This document shows, piece after piece, positions 10,722-23,041 of a DNA stretch of 64,000 nt. Numbering within the stretch: the stretch's first letter is position 1; each line of letters begins with the position of its first letter. The stretch covers positions 62,001-126,000 of the forward strand of contig MU859160.1 of assembly GCA_033297205.1 (NCBI GenBank), given 5' to 3'. The position numbers were made by a program, and so were the translations under genes. Below the pieces are notes generated by a model. That model was given only the letters and a program-made list of their open reading frames with translations, was not told the origin of the DNA and made no database searches. This DNA comes from Pseudoneurospora amorphoporcata. Taxonomy: Eukaryota; Ascomycota; Sordariomycetes; Sordariales; Sordariaceae.

Positions 10722-12587
10722 GCGACTCTTTGCGACAACTTCGTTGCGAGGACCGGTTGAGAAGATGAGTGTTGTTTGATATGCATTGGGAACTACCGAA
10801 ACTCCTAAGGCCACCTACTTTTTTTCTTGGATGGAGCAAAGGCCGGAATGACGGGAATAGGTGAGGGAGGGCACCTTTCAGAAGGAACAGAAAGGAGCGG
10901 AAGATGTTCTGTTTTGTCATACCACACGGCGTAAAAAGAATACACCTTTCTCTTTTGTCTCCATGCGGCATCCTTTTATCGCGCTGTTTGGGGAGGTCTC
11001 ATGGTGCGCAGACGGTCTAGACTGGATTCAGTTCGGGGGTTCGGAACGCTCGGCAGATGTGACACCGAAAAAAGGTATGGGGGCACAGCACGGGGACTGC
11101 TAGTACGGCAGCAATTCAAATTCGCAAGTGCGGTTCCCCTTGGTTTCGACATCGCATTGAAGTCTGGATTCGACGAGATTGTGCATATCAGTTGGATATC
11201 GGTTTGGGGGCTGGTGGGAAGCCAACACTGACGAGTTGGTTTCAGGTACGGCCGTTCTAGTTTCGTTCAATACAACGAATCGAAAAGAGATGAAAGAGAC
11301 ACGGTTGATCAAGTTCAGTTACATCATTCGCTGCGCCTTAATGTGGAACTGAAGCTACCAGCACAGGGTGACGCTTGCCGAGTCAAGGTACACTATCTTC
11401 TTCCATTGTTGCTTCTCAGTCAACGATAATGATGGGAATCTTTGATGACTGATAGAAGGAAAGGGCGAATGGACTACCTACGTTGTTCTCATCGTTACCT
11501 TATTCTTCTGCCCGAGTTTCCCATTCGTCCTCATCCATCTCTTTACTTTCACTTCAGCTTCACCCAAACTGGCACACAACACGGGACGAATCTCGAACAG
11601 TTCAGCCCCCACCGTACAATATCGCCTTCTCACAACTAGGCAAAGGCATATTTCTTCAGACATCCAACCCGCCGATCCGAGGTCGGCCTCACTGGACGGC
11701 GAGGGATCCGGTTCCTTGTAGCATGTTGGTTGGTCGCCTGCTCATCAATACTGATTACTGGGCTCACATAAGCGTCGACCTACTTCTAACCGCTCCTAAC
11801 TCACACGGCCTTGTCCCAAACGAAAGAGTCCGAATACTGCTGCTCGGACTTACGTAGCACATGGCAGTGCTAGCCAGTGGATCACGACGGGATCTCGGTC
11901 TTTATCATGGCGCGCAAGGTAGCTTTTTCTTCCATACGAGAGCTATATACCTGATTTTCCCCCCCATTCCACTTCCAACGGCTAGCTTGGTACGTGCATC
12001 CTACTTTCCCATTCTCTGTGTTTATGAACATAAGCTCGTCCTGTTTTGCCTTCACTCATCCTGACCTCTCAGATGTTGCTTTGCTACGGGTTCTGACGTC
12101 TTCCATCTCAGTGATCAAACCCGCTGCAAACCTCTTCAACGACATTTTGAATGGTTTGCGCAACGCTTTACAAATCTTTGGCGAACCACTCAGTATAATC
12201 ACCTTCGTTGGCAGAAGCACACCAACTGAATCCCCCGAGTTTCGAGATCCAGCAGACACTATGGCGCGCGATGAGGTGCAGAGATACCGAGGGGACATTT
12301 ACTCGACCCCTCGCTTGACGCCTACCGAGTTGTGCAACCAAGACTGCTGCGACAACCTGCTCTGTACGGTACCGGCTTTCAGTCGCCTTCCCATGGAACT
12401 AGCAATCGCTCTCCGTCGATCAGCTTAGGTCCATGGTCATGACATCCGCGCCGAGGAATTTGGATAAAGCCAAGCGTTCCCCTCAGCCGGTGTACCCGCT
12501 CAACCGACTGTGGAGGGCGATGCCGATCAAGCTGGCATGAAACTCTACGATGACTATCAGCATTATTCACCAGTGGACATGCGAGAA
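10722..12587. other. Intergenic region downstream of sdh4
   Basis: This holds the sdh4 3' UTR and then about 1.7 kb with no recognisable gene. A plus-strand open frame at 11994-12428 (144 codons) has a protein-like composition but no family that I know, and it is reported separately as a weak candidate. The end nearest 12.5 kb may contain a short last exon of the neighbouring transcription factor gene. Confidence 0.45.
11994..12428 (+). CDS. Unrecognised open frame, weak gene candidate
   Basis: This is a 144-codon frame with two adjacent Cys pairs late in the sequence (C-N-Q-D-C-C and L-L-C) and a hydrophobic stretch in the middle. I do not recognise it. It could be an exon of a small gene or a chance frame. 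It lies between sdh4 and a minus-strand transcription factor gene, with no obvious link to either. No branch site or intron clearly extends it. Confidence 0.15.
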   Translation: MHPTFPFSVFMNISSSCFAFTHPDLSDVALLRVLTSSISVIKPAANLFNDILNGLRNALQIFGEPLSIITFVGRSTPTESPEFRDPADTMARDEVQRYRGDIYSTPRLTPTELCNQDCCDNLLCTVPAFSRLPMELAIALRRSA

Positions 12588-14198
12588 TTACTTACCGACA
12601 ATCTTCCACCGTTGGCCGACGAATATCGTGTATCTCTTCAGGCATTCGACCTTACGCAACCAATCTTTGTCTTGCAGCCAATTCTCGCCAAGAGACATCA
12701 ACATATTGGCAGCATGATATGCTGCAATGGGTGCGCATGGTGCTACAAGACTGGCGCAAAAATTCGGCCCGCACTGCTCTATGTTTAGGGCTGAGGTGAA
12801 CATCGACTCAATCACCGACCGGATGGTGTCAACAGATCGGGTATCGACCAAGCCTGTGTTCGGGAGGATGCCATGTTGGCTCAATCGCATCAAAGCACTT
12901 AACAACAAATTAGCTTTATCGGGAGCCGGTGAGGTGGAGAAAGATACATGAAATTGGTCCCCACCACTGAGGCACGATCGCTACCTAGCATACTGATCGT
13001 GTGGTTCATGATCATGTGTGACAAATGATCGCGGTCGGCGTTCGAAAGAGAAGCAGGGTCGGCCAGTCGCTGCAAGACACTGCTGAGGTAGTAGGCCGAA
13101 TAGGCTTCGGGCCACATCGCACCGCTAACATCTCCCAGCGTCACATCCCAGGACCCGAGAGCCTCATTGGTTCCAGCGTGTCTAAAGGATTCGGGGAAGG
13201 GTACCGTGAGATCTTGGGGGATCGCAGAGGTGTGCAAAGGATATGCGTGGTCTTGATATCCGGCTTGGACCAGACTGATTGGCGGTTAGTGAACTCGACA
13301 CTGCAACCATTGGGGTAAACACTCACCAGTCGACATAGACGGTTGCCCACCACAGAGCCGAACATAGTTGGAGATTGATTGGCATCCCAGCTCTTCGCTG
13401 CCCACTCCAGAAATTCTGATCCCACCAACCAAGTGCCCTACTTAACTGGCAACAGCTCCCCACCGACATGTACGCTTGCTGATGCATACCATGCGATGCC
13501 TCATACATCACAATCAACAATTCCGCTTGCATGAGTGGTATCGACAGGCAGACTTTTGTTTTAACGACATTAAGCATCGTCTTCACCGAAAGATATACAC
13601 TGTCCGTCATTCCGTTCAAGTTGTTGTTTTGTGGTAGTCTGGTGACAAGGCTCATGCCGAGGAGGAGGACACTCGTCTCTGCCGAGGGAGCGATCCAGAT
13701 GTTCTTCAACAAAGCCTCGAATTCGACTCTATCGACAATTGCGAACCATGTGTTGGTGGTGGCGAAATAGCGGGCGACGACATGCTCGATGTTGTCTCGG
13801 CTCCCAAGAACCTCGGACAAACAGCGGGACGTGAAGGAATGTATATCTTCGACCGTGTCCAAGGCCATGAACAGGCCAGGAGATACGGTCCCCCATCCCT
13901 GTCCGGAGATGATCATGGACTGGGGAAGATGGAACGAGGGCCTTGGAGAGCAAAATCCTCCTGACAGTCCGCCTTCTTCGTCATACTGGCAAACCTGAAG
14001 AGAACTACAACAAAAAACCAGTCAGAAACAGGAACGTCACCACATTAACCAAAGAGGCACTAACTCGATACATCGACTGCACGAGGGCAGAGCTTTGTCG
14101 CATCGCTTCTTCTTTCGTCAACAGTTCAGACACACTCGAGGGTTCTTGGCAGTGTCCTGGGATGGCGAAGAAGCCGGAGATGTTGAAGCAACCGACAT
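12588..14198 (-). pseudogene. Fungal Zn2Cys6 transcription factor with an in-frame TGA in its zinc cluster
   Basis: Exons read 14198-14065, 14004-13327, 13274-about 12948, and about 12897-12588. A further short exon at 12553-12483 is possible. All six cysteines of a Zn2Cys6 cluster are present with perfect spacing (2, 6, 6, 2, 6), split by a 60-nt intron with a CTGAC branch site. Codon 27, just after the second Cys, is TGA (14120-14118). Arg is usual there, so a single C-to-T change of CGA in a CpG would explain it. The rest looks intact: exon 2 carries the fungal transcription factor middle-homology region (motifs such as RALGWWDQ and CSALWWATVYVD). The third intron's boundaries are uncertain. 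As written the gene cannot make the full DNA-binding domain. It may be a recent pseudogene, a sequencing error or a recoded mRNA. Any target is unknown. Confidence 0.65.
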
Positions 14199-17100
14199 CT
14201 TTGTGTTGAACCTTGCCACGAAGGAGTAAAGATCTGAAGCTTTAACAGGACGGTCGTGCACAACCGTATTTTCAGACGACAAAGTTGTTGAGATTGAGCA
14301 GCACCCATGTTGAACACCTGAACTCGCGACGAGTTGGGCAATCTGTTATACTATACCACGTTCCATCAAGAGGTTACTTCTCGACTATCGATGCATGTGA
14401 GGTGTTCGGCGAGGAGTAGGAGCGAATTGCATGTCAGCATTGGCAAAGGTGTGCCCCCCAAACCCTGCAACCTGCATGGGTCACCAAAGGGAAGGGTTAT
14501 TTATCTTGATGCATCCTCAGCCCGTGGGCTGTGGAAGGGCCACTCAACGAGGCATAAATGGCCTTTTCGAGTGCGGAGGAACCCCTCGTTTGACGGCACA
14601 TATCTGTGGGTTTAGTCTGTCGGTGGTTAGGAGTCACCTGGGTCGGCTTGGTACGCCCTCTTTGGGTCCTCAGTCTGCCAGATCAGCACCGAATTTGGCC
14701 ACGGCGTGGGCCAAGGATGTCGAGATAAAATTACCGCCCCCATGGTAAGTTTTGTTGGTTGTCAGTATGGCGGATGCTACGGGAAGCGGCTAAACAGTAT
14801 TAACTGATTGGTAATTACCTTAGGGCTGAGCCTCCCAGGTGTCATATTCCAGAATCCTGTCTGCCGTGCAGCAGTTTCTCTTGCGGTCAAAACCTAAAAT
14901 GAAGTGGCCCGCATCCAGGCGGTTGCAATGCTGACATTACATTGGGTAGACGTTCTTCGTGGGACAAGTACAACTCCCCCAAGCCATTAACTAACTTCCG
15001 GGTGGGATCGGTCAATACAATTATTGGGGGCCAAAAACGGGACCACCGTTTTTCTCAACCACAAGGTTCCTATTCGGCGTGTAGAAACGTTTATGGAGGG
15101 CCTCGAAACGTTGGTTGTCACTAGTTCACTTCCAGGTACGTGAAATGGACTAGTGGATACGACTACCGGAGGCTGGTGAGTAAAGATTGTGCCCCAATGC
15201 TTTTTTAGTAAGCATTTGACCATTCTACGTTTTAGGTTGGCGACTTGTCATTGCCATTGCCTACCGTCGCGTTGATCTACCGCTGGACATCAAGTTGACT
15301 TTCACGCCAGGCATGATCTCATGCGACTTGGATGCGTGTCCGGCAACACCGTTCGAATCATCGAGGCAAGAAGCCCGTAGCTCGACACCGCACCAAAGCA
15401 TGATATGTGTGATACTCATGGCTTGGGATGCATATAAGGAGCATCATTGGTGAAAAGGACAGACACTCCAGACGCTATCCGCTCAGCCCTATAGATGCCG
15501 TTAGGACATCAAGCTTTCTGAATCACCCGGTTGGGCACGAGCTGTGATCGGGCCTCTCTAGAGTAAGATTGCTCGGAGGATGAGGCGTCACTTGTGGCAG
15601 AGCTTCTTGTCCACACACGCCGGGGCAGTTTTTCTCTGGGGAGCACACCTACCGGCATGCGGGAGCAGCCGAGCAAGCCTTCTAGACAGGAGCGTTTTCT
15701 AGCATATGATGCTGATGCTTGAAACGCTCCACTCAACACCAAGCCACCCAACACAGTTGTTGGTGCTGACGTTTCTGAACATCTCCCAAACCAACGAGAT
15801 GAGAGCCAGTGTTTCAGAAAAAAAGCCCACAAGTGGGCAATGTCAGATTTTCCTCCCATCGTTTCGAGCCCAGCTTCGCTTCATCAATTCTTCCTATCAA
15901 GCCTCATCCTTTCTTTGCGGTCATACACAACCTTCTAAGCAGTCGTCGTTGTACCCTTGTTTGGCCCCCAGAAGTCTTGGCTGGGTTGCTTTGAAATCGG
16001 GTCTCACCTCATTCGATATCCACGAAGTTGAACCCCCCATATCAAAGACATCCCAAGCTCCTCAGTCAGCCAAGCGAAGCTGGAATCTAGACCGGCATCG
16101 CCAAGTCGTTTGGAAGAGTCGAAGAAAACGGCATATGTTGTCAGCAAGAGCTTGGCTTGAGCACGTTATGCATCATTGGCCCCGTGCCGAAAACCATCGG
16201 TGTTATGGTCCCGGGCAGTATCACTGGCTTGAAGTGGAAGACAGCGAACCGTCGCGTTGCAACGCCAAGGCTTATGCCAGGATCATACATGAATCTGATG
16301 CAAGCCACCTCACTCGATGTTATCCAGCCGCCTGGATGCAATATTCATGTCATAACCCCTGGTAGGGGACCGTCATTCGGTGTTTTCGCCTATTACTGCC
16401 CTGCCCGAAACCTTCGGAGGTTACATATCATGAATATCAGGTACCGGCGTTGTTTAAACTACCGGAACGAGCCGTTGGTGTGCGGGAGACAATCAGACAA
16501 CACTCCGGTCGAGAGAGCAACCGATAACTGAAGCACGGCATGTCTTGAGTTAGGCATCAGTTTGAATCTACCATCGGATTGGCCAACCATAAACAATCCA
16601 TCCGCACCTCGGCACAGTGTCTGGTCATTTTGGTGCACATCAATCCACTGATCACACAGTTGTCGTGGTCATGATGAAACTGGAGTATGGGGTGAATGGA
16701 ACTTTCCGGTGCTCCGCGGCCGCGCGGCGAATCAAGAGCTAATGGATGGTTGGGAGCCAACAACAAGCGTCTGTCTTCTATCGAGCATGGTTAAGCGCCG
16801 TGGTGTGTACATGATGACAGCCCTCGATAACGTTGGAAACGGAGCATTTCTCCACTCGCTTCTTTGTCGTCGTCAAAGATTGCAAATCCCTTCCTGGAAG
16901 TCACGGCGACCCGCACGTACGGACCTATGCATCTCAGTCGGAGGGCATCTCTGGACCGTTTTGGAGTGACTTCGTACGCTGACCACCTGCTAAAGACCTG
17001 GCATAGAATTGGCTTGGAGGACTCCGGGAAGCCCGAGAATAGCAGCACATTTCTCAACCATCCATTGATGCTCTCGAGAGAGTTTTTCTGCTGCATTCAC

Positions 17101-18127
17101 TTCCTGCCGTCATCAGCCACTCAACCCCTAGTGGGTTTCCTCTCCTCAAGACCAAACCCTCCTCCCACCTCGTTCGTGGCCTCTCCCCTACACGGAACAG
17201 GACCGAGGACCGTTCAGCAGAATGGTCATGAGGGTCAGATGTTTAAGCGCTACTGCAAGTCAGCACCTTAAGGAAATAAGGACTGCTATTCCCGAGAAAG
17301 GCGGGATTCGAAGTTGAGATGAGCGACGAGAATGTTGTTCGGAGATTTGGGAAGGTTCATTGTTTACTCAGCGGGTCTGGGGCGATGAGACGATGGAAAA
17401 AGCGGCTGCTTACAGGAGCTAAGTACCGCGTGCAAGCTGCCGTATTCCCACCTTTGTTGGAAGTTTCACTCGGTGCTATGTCAGTGGTGTTGAGCTTGGG
17501 CATATTTGTCCTGCCGGTTCCAGGAGGACTTCTTGCCCTCTCATTACGAGCTCGAGGTGCATTCTCATTGTCTGCTCTACCTTTCGGCACTGTCTAATGT
17601 CCCTTCTCTAACGATATCCGAGTGACTGGCCGGAGTTACGAAGAACACCACGTTCACACTGCAGGAGACCCCTTCATTCTCACCGTCATTTCCACGCTTC
17701 TCTGCCTCTGAGATGTTTCGAGAGTTCTGCTGCCTAATTCCTCAGAATATCCCTGATGTCCATCACTGGATGTCTGACTTCTCACCTCCACAGTTTGGAA
17801 GGTAACCTTCCAGATGTGGGTTGGGAATAGTGTTAAGTGAACATTGTTGTCATCCGGATGATATGGTATGGAATTTTGCCCGGATGGTGTGATAGGCCGG
17901 CCCATTTAGGCAAACGTTTAAGGAAACAGAGGTATGAGGTATTCCTCGCCCTAAGTCTAGAGTGCTACCTCCCAACTGACCTCCCAAGACACTTCACCTC
18001 TCTGTCGCAACACTTGGTTCTAGAGTCTAGGCCTCTGGTCTACTCTCACCCGTTCTTCACCCCATTTAACCCTCCGCTGTCGGCGATGTCACAACATCGA
18101 CAGAAAGAATTTAACGCGTAACGAAAG

Positions 18128-18353
18128 ACTTGACAGCTCATAATCTTCAAGAGGCATCCAGAGTTACAGACAACAGACCGATGAAAGAGTCAACAAACAA
18201 TTTGGCATTAACGTCCACCAGGTTGTTGGCCTCACTCAGTATGTGCCGACTAGTATGTTGATCTCTTCTTTTGCTTCACGTCTTCGCCGACTTCACTTTT
18301 TTTCTCTAATATCTCGGACGGACACATTGCCGTTGCGTCGTTCTAGCCAACCC
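18128..18353. repeat. Diverged direct repeat, copy A (decayed)
   Basis: Copy A shares with copy B, about 305 bp downstream, the segments ACTTGACAGCTCATAATC, AACAGACCGAT, GAAAGAGTCA, GTTGGCCTCA and ATGTTGATCT, in the same order. On the minus strand, part of A encodes a peptide like that of B (motif EANNLVDVNAK then a DSF-IGL block), but A has stop codons and a frame change, so it looks like a dead copy. Confidence 0.7.
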
Positions 18354-18422
18354 ATATCCTCACCCCTCTCCACTTCAATCTTTTACAGTCGGGAAAGTTA
18401 TAACAGTAAGAGGATTACACAG

Positions 18423-18605
18423 TTAACGGGACACTTGACAGCTCATAATCCTCGAGAGAGATATTGAGAACAGACCGATCACGAAAGAGTCACTGAAGTA
18501 TTTGGAATTGATATCGACCAAAGTGTTGGCCTCAATAGCCATCATGTTGATCTTCTCTTCCTTTGCTCCCTCATCTTCACCGTTTTCACTCTCTTCACTC
18601 TCCAT
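18423..18605 (-). CDS. Small acidic open frame in repeat copy B, weak candidate
   Basis: From the ATG at 18605 the frame gives 60 aa, and it stays open upstream to about 18672. An acidic Glu-rich start (many E, S and D residues) is followed by a more conserved tail with IEANTLVD and DSFVIGL segments. A related tail is seen in copy A. I do not recognise the family. It could be a small gene or the last exon of a larger one whose upstream exons I cannot place. Confidence 0.25.
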   Translation of the reverse strand: MESEESENGEDEGAKEEKINMMAIEANTLVDINSKYFSDSFVIGLFSISLSRIMSCQVSR

Positions 18606-18673
18606 CTTTTCAAATAACTCGCACACTGTGTCGTGACTGTCGTGGCATTCGTCGTCGTCAGATCGCCAACCCC
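18433..18673. repeat. Diverged direct repeat, copy B (frame intact)
   Basis: Copy B is the partner of the repeat at 18128-18353. Its minus strand is open from about 18672 to the TAA at 18423-18425, unlike copy A. Differences between the copies include several that are synonymous or conservative on the minus strand, which hints that the unit was once, or still is, protein coding. The unit's origin is unknown. Confidence 0.7.
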
Positions 18674-18682
18674 CCCCCCAGG

Positions 18683-18704
18683 AAAAAAAAAAAAAAAAAA
18701 AAAA
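18683..18704. repeat. Poly(A) run, 22 nt
   Basis: A homopolymer A run sits just beyond a run of C. It lies next to repeat copy B. It has no target-site duplication that I can see, so a retroposon tail is not supported. Confidence 0.85.
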
Positions 18705-20294
18705 GAGAGAATTCGTGGAGGTTCTCTCAGAATTTCCACGAAGTCATGTCGTCTACCACTGCGCCGCCCGCTCACATCCGCTCCGGAGTGAAAATCAAGC
18801 AGCACATCTTCGTTAACGGAATACAACGCTACCTACCTACCTACGCGCTTAGCACACACCACTCTGGACCATTTCAAGAACATCCAACCAGCCAGCCTGT
18901 CCCTTCCTCCTTTCCACTTTTTCCTACCTCCCTTGCCCCTTGCCCCCCTTTTTGGCCCCCTCCCCGCCTCTACCGTACACCCCCTCACACTCGTTGAGGT
19001 AGACTGGGTAAATTGTATAGGGTAGCCGTACAGCCCTACGTGTACGTGGTCCTGCGTTGTGGCTTGCTTCCTGCGTCTTGCTGCGTGTGTCCAACATGGC
19101 GGAATCGGTAAGGCCGACGAGCCAACAAGACTCGCCGACGGCCGGCGGGAGGTGAAGATGGTCCGTACCCCGAAACCTGTGCTTTTGGGAAAAAGGGAAC
19201 AGACACTATCTACACGGCACTCACACCCACCCAACCCATCCCAGCCCGGCCCGGCTTCTCTTGTGCGTGTTTCCAAACCAGGTGAAAAGAGGAAGCCAAG
19301 TAAAAGCCAAGTTCAGAATGAAGATGTTTTAGGCCGCAACGACCAAAGACTTTTCCAGGCAAATGACCCTCTCCTTCAATGATTCTCTACTCGTTAATCA
19401 GGGCTCGAATCTGACGCTTCTGATGACGAGTACTTTCGTTGTACACTCAGTTCACCACCTATGTCTCCCGTCTCTCCTTCCTTCATTCCATTCACCTGAC
19501 ATTCCCCTCCCTTCCGTCCCATCTCAGGGCAACTTCTAGAACACTTGGGCCCCATCTTCCCAGCGCCAGCTGCACCTTCGCTTGACACTTGCACCATATA
19601 AGCCCCTAGTCTAGCACCCTCCGGTACCTCTCAGTAGCCTACGCCAGGCTTGGGCCGCTGAGCTTTTTGCTTTAGTTACCTAGGTTTGTCTTTTTGGTTC
19701 TTGCTTCGACTTTGATTATTCCCTCTGTCAGTTCTGAGTGATGTTGATCGCGTTCATCTTTTCGTTGCTCGTCTGCTGTGGACACTTATTCAAACGGGGA
19801 TATGTGCCGTCAATTCATCAACGATGTACCACTCTGAGGGCAGCTCGACCCGAAAAATCGAAAAGACTGGCTGAACCATTTCCACATGGGCATATAAGGG
19901 TCCCCTCCCAGAGCTCCTTCCAACACCTCCGGCCAACGACCAGTTCAACCCTGGTCATTTGGCGGAGTCAGTAGCACCGCTGCCCAGCTCTGCGATCTCC
20001 CGCCATGGGTCACGCCCGATCAAGTTCGATTCTCGGCCGGGGCAGGTGAGGATCTTTCTAACTTGCCGTTGGCATTCGGGGAAGAACAAAAGCCGACAGC
20101 GTGCGTTCCACGAGGCGGGATTGATTGCTATACCGGCCGGGCACTACTGCGCCCTTGACGCTGAACACACCATCACTTATTCCAATGTTGGCATCTAATT
20201 TATGATATATTTTAAAAATCTTTTTTTTTCTTTTTCAAAGTCTCTACAAGTATTGAAAAGAAACAAAACGATCGACATATGATTCCTATAACGT

Positions 20295-23041
20295 CTATGC
20301 AAAAACCAACTCCTCTTGATCCAGACCGTTAACCTTCTCCAAAATCCAGCAACTAGCATACATATTAACCCTATCAATACACTCTTTACTTCCTCCTCCC
20401 TGTTTGCTAGAACCAGATCCACGACAACCCACCCTCCTCGCCTCAAACCCTTCCTCCACAAAAACCCTCACATACCACGGCTTCAATCCCGCGCTCCTCA
20501 ACAACACCTTTCCACCCACCTTCAACGCCCTGTTCAATCTCCTCACTTGCTCTCTCGCCTTTCCTTCTTCTTCAGGGTCGAACCAATCCATACTATCCAT
20601 CACCACCGCCACTGTAAGCGTTCCCGGTTTAAACCTCGCCAACACCTCCTGTATCTCATCCGTGTGGATGCGTAGCCCATCAAAGGCTCCGGGGGCGCTA
20701 AGGATGGAGTGAGCAGCAGGGGAGAGGTAATCGGGGTGGCATCGGGAGGTGTAATGACCTAGCACGCAGACGAGGTAGTAAGGGTTGTCTGTGGCGAGGT
20801 GGGAGGTGGAGAGGACGGGGTCCAGGGTGGAGGTTGTGTAGTTGAGGATTGCCTGGGCGCGGGTGGCAGTTCCCTTTTTGCTTCCATGAGGATGGTTAGA
20901 GCGGTAGTCAGACTCGATCATGGCCACTTGGTTCTTGGGCACGCCCAACGCAGACCAGAGGAAGGCGTCGGAGCTGAGGACTAGCCCGTTCACAAGGCGG
21001 TTGAGCAGACAGGGGCGGATTTTGGTATGGTAGATGGACCGTTGTTTTTCCAGCGTCGACGTGGAGAGGAGTTGGCGGACTGCAGGGCGGCATAAGAAGA
21101 GTGTGGAGATCCACCTAAAGAAACGGATAGCGTGGCGGGAACCGCCCGTGTCGTAGAGCCCGCGACCCGAGGGGTCGGTGAAGACGTGTGCATTAGACAG
21201 CCAATACTGGAAGGCGCGGCTGGAGAGATGAGGGGACAGTTTGGAGATGAGGAGGGAGCGGAAATCGGGGTGTTTACCCTCGCCGAAGATCTTCCAGACG
21301 TCGGGGTAGTCCAAAGCGGTAAAAGAGGCGACTTTGAGTTCGAGCAGGTGGTTCTGGGATGGGTTGAGGTCGATGGCGTGCACGCGGGCGGGACTTTGCA
21401 TGAGGTAGGAGAGGATGTTGTCGCCGGCGCTGGTGATGGCGAAGACGACGTCGTCCGGGCCGAGGTTGAGAAGCTCCTTGTCGACGCGGGAATCTTCCCA
21501 GGTGAAGGCGTAGATGTACTCGTCGTTGAACTGGGTGTGCTTCGGGAGCTGGTCGTCGTAGTAGATCCTCCAGTGATGGTTTTGGTAGAAGAAGGAGGGG
21601 AGAGGTAGGTTGGCGATAATGTTCTCGATGGCTGTGTTGAAGGCCTTTGAACGAACTTCCGGCGCGGTGCGGTCGACTGCGTGGACCAGCGCATTTGTTG
21701 CTGAGGAAGGAGAATGTTTGCCCACTAGGCGTGGTGATGATCTCGGGGACTCGGTCGCTATGGCATCGATGTGTTCCACAATTTCGTGTGGTATACTCGA
21801 CGTGGAGAACGGCTTCTTGTGGCATCCCAGCCAGATGTAGTAGGGAATTGCCCCCAGAGTGTAGTTGCGGGCATTAACGGTCAGGACAGTCCCGAACCGG
21901 TACTCGAGATAATCCCGACGGGCAGGGTCGAGAGACACTCGATCAGCATCGAACCAGGAGCGCCAGAAGTTCCGCCCGAAATAACCAACGTGCCGGTTCA
22001 CCAGACCGCCCGTGTAGTTCCGGAAACTGTAGTCGACTTTCGACTGGGCATAAAAGTCCACGACGGCAATCAAGCCGTGAGGTGCCAACAGCGACTCGAG
22101 CGAATCAGTAATGGAGAAAAAATCCGGCTATATCATCACCTATATGTCAGCATACACTCAACAATAGCCACTTTGCTCAGGAAACTCACCATCATCGACA
22201 AACTATAAGACATGGTAATCAACTCAGCCCCCTTGTGTCCCGGCTTCTTCCCAGTCTCCTCCCACCAACTCGACAGCGAAGGCGAGGAGGGCACAGACCC
22301 AGAACCAGACTCTCCATCAACATCCTCGTAATCCTCCAGCCGGAACTTGCGCGCATCCGTGCAGATAACCCTCACGTTATCCCACCCTAACCTGGCAAAC
22401 CGCTTCCGAGCCACTTCGCAAAGCGAAGGTGAGAAGTCCACTAGGTAAACGGTCTTGAAGAATTCCGGAATGTCGACAAGCTTGCCCATGGCTTCGATGT
22501 TCCAACCTGTGCCTCCGCCGACATCAACCCATATAGGCTTCTTCCCAGTCCCGGCTGTCTTCCCGTCCTGCTGGACTCCTCCAAGTCCAACATCAAACCT
22601 ATGCCTCAGCTGCGCAGCCACCAGCGCCAACATATCCTCCCTCCCCTTCAGCAGAGTCCCCCGCGTGGCATCATAAATGCCCGCCTGACTTCCGTAAAAC
22701 GACTCCAGCGCATCTTGCTGGGTGCCCGTTGAGCCGGCGGTGGCGTGAGGCTTGAGAAAACAGGAGTAGCAGAAGAGGAGGAGGGATTTGAGGGAGCTTG
22801 GGTTGGTGTTACTGTCCTCTACCTGATCCTCATCCTCGTGATCGTTCCTGGAGGTCTTCTTCTGGGAAGAGACGGAGGAAGAATGGCTGACGGCGGCAAG
22901 ACAAGCCAAGACGGCCAAACTGGCGATGATGATGGATTTGGTAGTGTTGTTGTTGAGGTTTATGTTGAGGTCGGCTAGTGTCCGGGTGACTGAAAGTGAT
23001 GATGGTGATATGTTACTTATGTTACCACCAGGAGAAGCCAT
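20295..23041 (-). CDS. bta1: Betaine lipid (DGTS) synthase, BtaB-BtaA fusion
   Basis: There are two exons, 23041-22190 and 22127-20295, giving 894 aa, with a 62-nt phase-0 intron. Residues about 36-52 are a hydrophobic helix, probably a membrane anchor. The N-terminal half is a BtaB-like SAM methyltransferase: FYGSQAGIYDATRG at about 115-128 and the SAM loop VDVGGGTGW at 172-180. The C-terminal half is BtaA-like (DUF3419), with a second SAM-binding segment TSAGDNIL at about 516-523, an HAIDLNPSQ block and a late DSMDW motif. BtaA moves the 3-amino-3-carboxypropyl group of SAM to diacylglycerol and BtaB then methylates the amine, making DGTS, a phosphorus-free phosphatidylcholine substitute induced by phosphate starvation. 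The BtaB-then-BtaA order is typical of fungi. It lies at the ER by inference. Confidence 0.93.

Larger units (their letters stand above)
14199..20294. other. Gene-poor 6.1 kb between the transcription factor and bta1
   Basis: No reading frame here matches a family I know. The longest (219 codons, 15706-16365 plus) is Ser/His-rich and has overlapping frames on the other strand, so I do not call it. Structured elements are a diverged direct repeat (18128-18353 and 18433-18673), a 22-nt poly(A) run at 18683-18704, and pyrimidine-rich tracts around 18890-18990. Base composition is not strikingly AT-rich, so heavily RIP-mutated transposons are not evident. Confidence 0.5.

Noticed and set aside
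14118..14120. TGA read as selenocysteine
   Set aside because: Fungi of this group are not known to use selenocysteine and no SECIS-like element was recognised.
15706..16365. 219-codon plus-strand open frame
   Set aside because: Ser/His-rich, no domain, and other frames are open across the same DNA; not enough to call a gene.
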